Of a stretch of DNA of 64,000 nt, positions 59,121 through 64,000 are shown one piece after another. Position 1 is the first letter of the stretch, and every line of letters begins with the position of its first letter. The notes beneath the pieces are model-generated. The model did no database searches. It saw nothing but the letters and a program-made list of their open reading frames with translations, and had not been told where the DNA came from. A program made the translations under genes and the position numbers. Source of the DNA: Paenibacillus brasilensis (lineage in GTDB: Bacteria; Bacillota; Bacilli; Paenibacillales; Paenibacillaceae); assembly GCF_009363115.1 (NCBI RefSeq), contig NZ_CP045298.1, forward strand, positions 5,544,533 to 5,608,532, written 5' to 3'.

Positions 59121-59225
59121 ATGTCGAACAAAAAATGGGTTCGTTTTTTCGTCTACGTTATGCTTGCCGCTATGATTGGCTCTACACTATTTATGGTCAT
59201 TGAACCATTTATTATGCCGTTATAA
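59121..59225 (+). CDS. probable Prli42-like stressosome miniprotein, 34 aa
   Basis: ATG with AAAGGAG 6 nt upstream, 34 codons. The product is a short basic N-terminus (SNKKWVRFFV), one membrane helix (VYVMLAAMIGSTLFMVI) and EPFIMPL. Layout and pattern (NKKW-R--VY-ML-AM--STL) match Prli42, the conserved Bacillota miniprotein that tethers the stressosome to the membrane in Listeria. The identification is from pattern memory only. Followed by a strong terminator. Confidence 0.6.
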   Translation: MSNKKWVRFFVYVMLAAMIGSTLFMVIEPFIMPL

Positions 59226-59305
59226 TGGCCAACTACATTCAACCTATACAGCCGTTTCACGGCTCCGTAAAGGCTGTGAGTGGACAAGCTGCTGTGAAAG
59301 CAAAC

Positions 59306-59342
59306 AGGCGGGCTTTCGTGTAAATCACGTTATAGCCCGCCT
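59306..59342. terminator. bidirectional terminator between the miniprotein and lipB
   Basis: AGGCGGGCT (59306-59314) pairs perfectly with AGCCCGCCT (59334-59342); inner CGTG/CACG adds to the stem. Confidence 0.8.
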
Positions 59343-59354
59343 TACCTTTATAAG

Positions 59355-60047
59355 TTAGGGATGCGCTTGCCATTCCGCAGCAAACGAAAATTGCTGTTCG
59401 AAGTGCGGTACAATTTCCTTCGCAATCTGCTCCACCGAAAAAGTCTGCTGTGTACAGTCCTCCAATGAAGTCACGCCGTATTCCTGTATGCCACACGGAA
59501 CAATACCTTTAAACCCCTCATGCTGAATCCCTGATTTGATGTTAAAGGCAAAGCCATGACTGGTTACAAAGCCCCGCCGGTGCTTGCACTTGTTAAATTT
59601 CACACCAATGGCCGCAATTTTAAGATTCCCGACCCATACCCCTGTGTATTCAGGCTTACGATTCCCCTCTATCCCATGAGCTGCCAGCAATCGAATGATT
59701 ACTTCTTCCAAACTCCGAAGGTAACCGTGCAGATTCAGCGCTTCCTGATTACCGAGCATAAGCAAAGGGTATCCGACAAGCTGCCCCGGCCCATGATATG
59801 TAATGTCTCCTCCGCGGTCAATCTGAAAGACGCTAATTCCCTGAGCCTCCAGCTGCTCGGGTGTAAGCAGCAAATGCTCAGGATGCCGCTGAGAGCCAAT
59901 CGTGTAGGTTGGCGGGTGTTGGAGAAGCATAAGTGTCTCCCTTGCTTCTCCAGCATCCAGCTTGCCTACAATTTCCTTCTGAACATCCCATGCATGAGCA
60001 TATTCCATCCTATCAATATAGGTTACTTCAAGCGGTCGTCTGTCCAC
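59355..60047 (-). CDS. lipB: octanoyltransferase LipB
   Basis: This 230-aa enzyme transfers octanoyl from acyl carrier protein to lipoyl domains. It shows RGGDITYHGPGQLVGYPLL (near residue 78), the catalytic Lys in GNLKIAAIGVK (near 143) and nucleophile Cys in IVPCGI (near 184). GTG start at 60047 after GAGAGGAAG. It lies immediately downstream of the bfm operon, whose E2 subunit needs lipoylation. A LipB-type enzyme, rather than the LipM/LipL route of B. subtilis, is notable. Confidence 0.93.
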   Translation of the reverse strand: MDRRPLEVTYIDRMEYAHAWDVQKEIVGKLDAGEARETLMLLQHPPTYTIGSQRHPEHLLLTPEQLEAQGISVFQIDRGGDITYHGPGQLVGYPLLMLGNQEALNLHGYLRSLEEVIIRLLAAHGIEGNRKPEYTGVWVGNLKIAAIGVKFNKCKHRRGFVTSHGFAFNIKSGIQHEGFKGIVPCGIQEYGVTSLEDCTQQTFSVEQIAKEIVPHFEQQFSFAAEWQAHP

Positions 60048-60109
60048 GGCCTGTCACTTCCTCTCCGTCCATTTACCCAACTGATCGGATGCCCCAACTG
60101 TTCTGGAAA

Positions 60110-61495
60110 TTAGTACAGCTTCGTATCCAAGGTGTAGCCTTCCAGGTTTTCTTTGACTCGTTGCAGGAATCGTCCGCAAATCACACCGTCCAAGATGCGA
60201 TGATCCAGCGATAAGCACAGATTGGCCATCGAACGAACCGCAATCATATCATCAATGACCACCGGTCTTTTGACAATGGATTCAAAGGTGAGAATCGCAG
60301 CCTGCGGATAGTTGATCACCGGATAAGACAAAATTGAGCCAAAGGAGCCTGTGTTGTTCACCGTGAACGTTCCGCCCTGCATATCGTCCAGTTTGAGCGT
60401 TCCTTCCCGTGTTTTACGAGCCAACTCGTCGATTTCACGAGCCAGTCCGGCAATGTTTTTCTGATCCGCCTTTTTTATGACAGGGGTGAGGACTGAATCC
60501 TCCGTACCGACAGCCAGCGAAATATTGATATCTCTTTTGATGATAATTTTATCCACTGCCCACACCGAGTTCATGATCGGATATTCCTTGATGGCATTCA
60601 CGACTGCTTTCATGAGGAAAGCGAGGTACGTAATGTTGATCCCTTCTTTTTGTTTGAACTCGTTTTTGATCTTGTTGCGGAGCATCACCAGATTGGTCAC
60701 ATCCACCTCAATCGTCGTCCAGGCATGTGGAATTTCTGAAACACTTTGCCGCATATTGCGGGCAATCGCACTCCGAATAGGCGTCACATCTATAAAATAT
60801 TCTGATCTGTTATTGCTGTTACCCTCAACCTCGATCATAGGAACCTTTGGAGCTTCCGTTAAATGAATGCCGCTGTTGCGCACCGGAATAGCTGGGTCCA
60901 TATTTTGAATGGGTGTACTACGCTGAGCGGCAGAAGGCTGGATACCAGTAAAAGGCGAGCCTTGCCCCTGCGCTGTTCCGGTAGGCTGTTCTGATACTCC
61001 AGCCCGTGCGGAACCGCCCTGCTGCACATAATTCAGGACATCCTTACGAGTAATTCGTCCCCCCATGCCGGTGCCTGGTACTCGACTTAAGTCTACATTG
61101 TGTTCAGCAGCCAGCGTTTGTACCGCTGGGGAAAACCGTCCCCGCATGGATTGATCGGAAGCGGCTCCCTGCCGAGATTGTGCATGCGCATTGCTCGGGG
61201 CTGTTGGTGCAGCAGAAGTCGCTGATGTAGCAGGTGCAGACGATTGAGTCTGGATACGGCAAATCAACTCACCTACAGCTACCGTCTGACCTTCTTCTGC
61301 TAACAGATCACCCATAATTCCGTCCAATGTGGATGGGATTTCCGCGTTTACTTTATCTGTAATGACCTCGCAAATCGGCTCAAACTGCTCCACTGTATCA
61401 CCAGGTTTTTTCAGCCATTTGGCGATGGTCGCCGATACGAGAGATTCTGCCAATTGAGGCATGGTGACGTCGTTCCATTGTGTTTGGTCTGGCAT
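60110..61495 (-). CDS. bfmBB: branched-chain 2-oxoacid dehydrogenase E2 (dihydrolipoyl acyltransferase)
   Basis: This 461-aa E2 core has a lipoyl domain (residues 8-85, lipoyl Lys48 in EVITDKVNAE), an Ala/Thr/Ser linker, and the E3-binding domain (RFSPAVQTLAAEHNVDLSRVPGTGMGGRITRKDVL, about 117-152). A second linker leads to the catalytic domain with DHRILDG (near residue 435). It transfers branched acyl groups to CoA, giving primers for iso/anteiso fatty acids. Third gene after E1 alpha and E1 beta. Confidence 0.93.
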   Translation of the reverse strand: MPDQTQWNDVTMPQLAESLVSATIAKWLKKPGDTVEQFEPICEVITDKVNAEIPSTLDGIMGDLLAEEGQTVAVGELICRIQTQSSAPATSATSAAPTAPSNAHAQSRQGAASDQSMRGRFSPAVQTLAAEHNVDLSRVPGTGMGGRITRKDVLNYVQQGGSARAGVSEQPTGTAQGQGSPFTGIQPSAAQRSTPIQNMDPAIPVRNSGIHLTEAPKVPMIEVEGNSNNRSEYFIDVTPIRSAIARNMRQSVSEIPHAWTTIEVDVTNLVMLRNKIKNEFKQKEGINITYLAFLMKAVVNAIKEYPIMNSVWAVDKIIIKRDINISLAVGTEDSVLTPVIKKADQKNIAGLAREIDELARKTREGTLKLDDMQGGTFTVNNTGSFGSILSYPVINYPQAAILTFESIVKRPVVIDDMIAVRSMANLCLSLDHRILDGVICGRFLQRVKENLEGYTLDTKLY

Positions 61496-61583
61496 TTTTT
61501 CAACTCCTTAACATCATAGGAGGCCGCGTTTTACCGCTGCCCTCGCTACACTTTTGGAATGCTTTCGTCCAATCTGCTTCATT

Positions 61584-62570
61584 TTAAAACACGGCAAGAC
61601 GACGCATGGCTTCCTTTACTTTGTCCTTGTTCAACATATAAAACTTCTCCATGGGTGGACTGATCGGCATAGCAGGCACATCCGGAGCGCACAGGCGCTC
61701 AATCGGGGCATCCAGCTCGAATAAACATTCTTCATTAATAATGGCTGATACCTCAGCGCCGATGCCGCCTGTTTTGTTGTCCTCATGCACGATAAGTACC
61801 TTACCAGTATGGCGTGCAGCCTCAATAATGGCCTGGCGGTCGAGCGGCTGGAGTGTGCGCAAATCCACAACGTGTGCAGTAATGCCCTCTTCCTTCTCCA
61901 ATTCCTCAGCAGCCTGCATCACAAAATGCAGCGGCTGGCTATACCCAATGACCGTAATATCGTCACCCTCACGCAATAGATTGGCCTTGCCAATCGGGAC
62001 AATATAATCATCCTCAGGCACTTCACCCTTGATCAGCTTGTAGGATTTTTTGTTTTCAAAAAACAGCACCGGATCAGGGTCACGAATGGCGGCCTTCAGC
62101 AATCCTTTGGCGTCATAAGGTGTATAAGGCGCTACAATTTTCAGACCCGGTGTACCAAAAAAGATAGATTCCGGACACTGCGAATGATACAAGCCGCCAA
62201 AGATGCCCCCGCCGATTGGCGCGCGGATTACAACAGGACAGTTCCAGTCGTTGTTAGAGCGATAACGGATTTTAGCCGCTTCACTAATAATCTGGTTCGT
62301 CGCCGGAAGCATGAAGTCTGAGTATTGCATTTCGGCAATCGGCTTCATTCCGTACATGGCTGCACCAATCGCAACTCCGGCAATGGCCGACTCTGCCAGT
62401 GGCGTATCCATGACACGCTGCTCACCGAATTGTTCCATAAGGCCCTTGGTGGTCGTGAAGACGCCGCCCTTCACACCGACATCCTCGCCTAGTACAAAAA
62501 CTGTTTCATCCTGCTCCATTTCTTCTTTCATGGCCAGGCGAATTGCATCAATATATTCCATAATCGCCAT
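61584..62570 (-). CDS. bfmBAB: branched-chain 2-oxoacid dehydrogenase E1 beta
   Basis: This 328-aa transketolase-like subunit shows FVLGEDVGVKGGVF, DTPLAESAIAGVAIGAAMYGMKPIAE, the GGIFGGLYHSQCPESIF region and HVVDLRTLQPLD. Pairs with E1 alpha to decarboxylate branched 2-oxoacids. Separated from E1 alpha by 2 bp and from E2 by 88 bp. ATG with GGAGGG within the end of the alpha gene. Confidence 0.94.
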   Translation of the reverse strand: MAIMEYIDAIRLAMKEEMEQDETVFVLGEDVGVKGGVFTTTKGLMEQFGEQRVMDTPLAESAIAGVAIGAAMYGMKPIAEMQYSDFMLPATNQIISEAAKIRYRSNNDWNCPVVIRAPIGGGIFGGLYHSQCPESIFFGTPGLKIVAPYTPYDAKGLLKAAIRDPDPVLFFENKKSYKLIKGEVPEDDYIVPIGKANLLREGDDITVIGYSQPLHFVMQAAEELEKEEGITAHVVDLRTLQPLDRQAIIEAARHTGKVLIVHEDNKTGGIGAEVSAIINEECLFELDAPIERLCAPDVPAMPISPPMEKFYMLNKDKVKEAMRRLAVF

Positions 62571-62572
62571 AG

Positions 62573-63601
62573 TTATTGGCCCTCCCCATCACTGTCGGCA
62601 TACACATGCAGCAGCGTATCTTCCGGCTTTGGAAAAGGAGCATGATCTGCATATTCTATCGCTTCCTTGACCTCGAGCAGCAGCTCAGCCGACAAATCAG
62701 CGTCCTTGGCCTCATCCCAAATTCCGCACTCTATCAAGTAATTTTTCATGCGGGCTACGCCGTCCTTGGTCCAGTTCTCATCCACTTCTTCCTTGGTCCG
62801 GTAAGCCAGATCATTATCCGAGGTAGAGTGAGGAGACAGACGGTACATCATCGCTTCAATCAACGTAGGACCATCACCGCGAACAGCGCGTTCGCGTGCT
62901 TCCTTCACAGCCGCATATACGGCCAACGCATCATTACCATCGACCCGAATCCCAGGGAATCCGTAGCCCAAAGCACGATCGCTCACCTTGCCCGCCAATT
63001 GCTTATGAATCGGAACCGATATCGCATATTGATTGTTCTCGCACATAATGATAACCGGCAGCTTTTGTACACCTGCAAAGTTACAGCCTTCATGAAAATC
63101 CCCCTGATTGCTGGAGCCTTCCCCGAATGTAACAAACGATACAAAATCCTTCTTTTGCATTTTGGCAGCCAGCGCTACACCCACTGCATGCGGAACCTGC
63201 GTCGTCACCGGACTGGAGCCTGTCACAATCCGCAGCCGTTTACTGCCAAAGTGGCCTGGCATTTGACGTCCGCCACTATTCGGATCATCTGCCTTGGCAA
63301 ATGCCGACAGCATCAGCTCACGCGGTGTCATCCCTACAGCAAGCACGAATCCATAATCCCGGTAATACGGAAGGAAATAATCCTTCTCCCGATCCAGTCC
63401 GAATGCTGCCCCTACTTGTGCCGCCTCCTGACCAATACCCGAAACGTGAAAATTAATTTTACCTGCTCGTTGCAGCAGCATGTTGCGCTCATCAAATCTT
63501 CTTGCAAGCAGCATATATCTGTACATGTCAATAACTTGTCCGTTGGTAAGTCCCAGCTGTTCATGTCTGAAGCCAGCGTCTACAGCGCCCTTTGAACTCA
63601 T
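62573..63601 (-). CDS. bfmBAA: branched-chain 2-oxoacid dehydrogenase E1 alpha
   Basis: This 342-aa TPP-binding subunit has the motif GEGSSNQGDFHEGCNFAGVQKLPVIIMCENN (about 160-190) and phosphorylation-loop-like RLSPHSTSDND. The N-terminus RYMLLARRFDERNMLLQRAGKI matches BkdAA/BfmBAA. Starts ATG 63601 after AAGGAGGTGCCTCA. Preceded by the E3 gene, as in the lpdV-bkdAA-bkdAB-bkdB order. Confidence 0.94.
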   Translation of the reverse strand: MSSKGAVDAGFRHEQLGLTNGQVIDMYRYMLLARRFDERNMLLQRAGKINFHVSGIGQEAAQVGAAFGLDREKDYFLPYYRDYGFVLAVGMTPRELMLSAFAKADDPNSGGRQMPGHFGSKRLRIVTGSSPVTTQVPHAVGVALAAKMQKKDFVSFVTFGEGSSNQGDFHEGCNFAGVQKLPVIIMCENNQYAISVPIHKQLAGKVSDRALGYGFPGIRVDGNDALAVYAAVKEARERAVRGDGPTLIEAMMYRLSPHSTSDNDLAYRTKEEVDENWTKDGVARMKNYLIECGIWDEAKDADLSAELLLEVKEAIEYADHAPFPKPEDTLLHVYADSDGEGQ

Positions 63602-63739
63602 TGAGGCACCTCCTTAAGTATCAAAACATCCTACTCCCAGCACCTAGTACCATCTTGTCTTAAAACCTGGTACTAAACTTTGGCTAACCTCATTATAATC
63701 CTTTTCTCCCCAAAAAGAAAAGCACGATTTATTTGAAGG

Positions 63740-64000
63740 TTATATGCCGATTGCCTGTCCATCCACCGCCAGCATCGCTTCTCCCAAAATCTCCGACAAC
63801 GTTGGATGTGGGTGAATAAGCTGTCCGACTTCCCAAGGCGTAGCATCCAGCAGCTGTGCAAGCGCCGCCTCGCTAATAAGGTCCGTCACATGCGTACCAA
63901 TCATATGTACGCCGAGAATATCATTCGTTCCCTTGTCGGCGACTACTTTGACGAAACCGTCCCGACTACCGTACACGAGCGACTTCCCGATGGCTTGAAA
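63740..64000 (-). CDS. lpdV: dihydrolipoamide dehydrogenase, C-terminal part (runs off the window)
   Basis: The last 86 residues of an E3 flavoprotein are visible. The dimerisation domain contains GFVKVVADKGTNDILGVHMIG, and the conserved active-site HPHPTLSEILGEA supplies the catalytic base (His) of the partner subunit. The frame is open to the right edge, so the start lies outside. It would reoxidise the lipoyl groups of the bfm complex. The 138-bp gap to the E1 alpha gene shows no other gene. Confidence 0.92.
   Translation of the reverse strand, partial: FQAIGKSLVYGSRDGFVKVVADKGTNDILGVHMIGTHVTDLISEAALAQLLDATPWEVGQLIHPHPTLSEILGEAMLAVDGQAIGI

Noticed and set aside
62576..63595. 339-codon open frame antisense to E1 alpha
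   Set aside because: Mirror of a strongly conserved gene; no recognisable domain or ribosome site.

Overview
The window is a stretch of chromosome from an endospore-forming Bacillota, and the gene set fits Paenibacillus (most like the P. polymyxa group). That assignment is an inference from gene content and order: a nearly complete set of sporulation genes, a resDE pair, 2-oxoacid:ferredoxin oxidoreductase, branched-chain 2-oxoacid dehydrogenase, and many TTG/GTG starts with strong AGGAGG ribosome sites. Most genes lie on the minus strand, so they read from right to left. The order broadly follows the hbs-spoIVA-gpsA-der-rpsA-cmk-ypeB-prsW and dacB-spm-rluB-res-scp-rib-ppiB-lysA-spoVA-spoIIA-dacF-xerD-fur-spoIIM blocks known from Bacillus subtilis, with several losses and insertions.

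Layout: 1-5.2 kb holds a small orphan gene, HU, and a three-gene sugar-type ABC importer. 5.2-19.8 kb is the spoIVA-to-mecA block: SpoIVA, a phosphatase of unusual AT-rich composition, a ferredoxin, SpoVIF, GpsA-PlsY-Der, ribosomal S1, PlsC-Cmk, a PilZ protein, YpeB, a zinc-ribbon miniprotein, PrsW and a MecA-type adaptor. 19.9-24.2 kb holds a polysaccharide deacetylase, a CPBP protease pair, and serA behind a T-box riboswitch. 24.3-34 kb holds ResDE, RluB, SpmAB, DacB, transglutaminase, GerW/YtfJ, YtfI and ScpAB. 34-36.5 kb is a reduced riboflavin operon under an FMN riboswitch. 37-40.5 kb is a fused two-gene 2-oxoacid:ferredoxin oxidoreductase. 40.7-48.7 kb is ppiB, lysA, a short spoVA operon and the dacF-spoIIAA-spoIIAB-sigF operon. 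48.8-51.9 kb looks like an accessory insert: a beta-helix tail-spike-like protein divergent from an O-antigen ligase/polymerase-type membrane protein. 52-57.8 kb is punA, xerD, yqzK, fur, spoIIM, an EndoQ-type nuclease, nudF and a probable mciZ. 57.9-64 kb is an M20 peptidase, a Prli42-like miniprotein, lipB and the bfm (branched-chain 2-oxoacid dehydrogenase) operon, whose lipoamide dehydrogenase runs off the right end.

I found no obviously new multi-gene system. The observations most worth checking are: a riboflavin operon that lacks ribD and the GTP cyclohydrolase II half of ribBA; a XerD whose catalytic HxxR histidine reads as arginine; a spoVA operon reduced to AA-AB-AF; a candidate MciZ (FtsZ inhibitor) and a candidate Prli42, both too short for routine gene calling; the beta-helix/polymerase pair with palindromes over its promoter; and interleaved inverted repeats after spoIVA. 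No transposase, integrase of a mobile element, CRISPR array, rRNA or tRNA gene was recognised.
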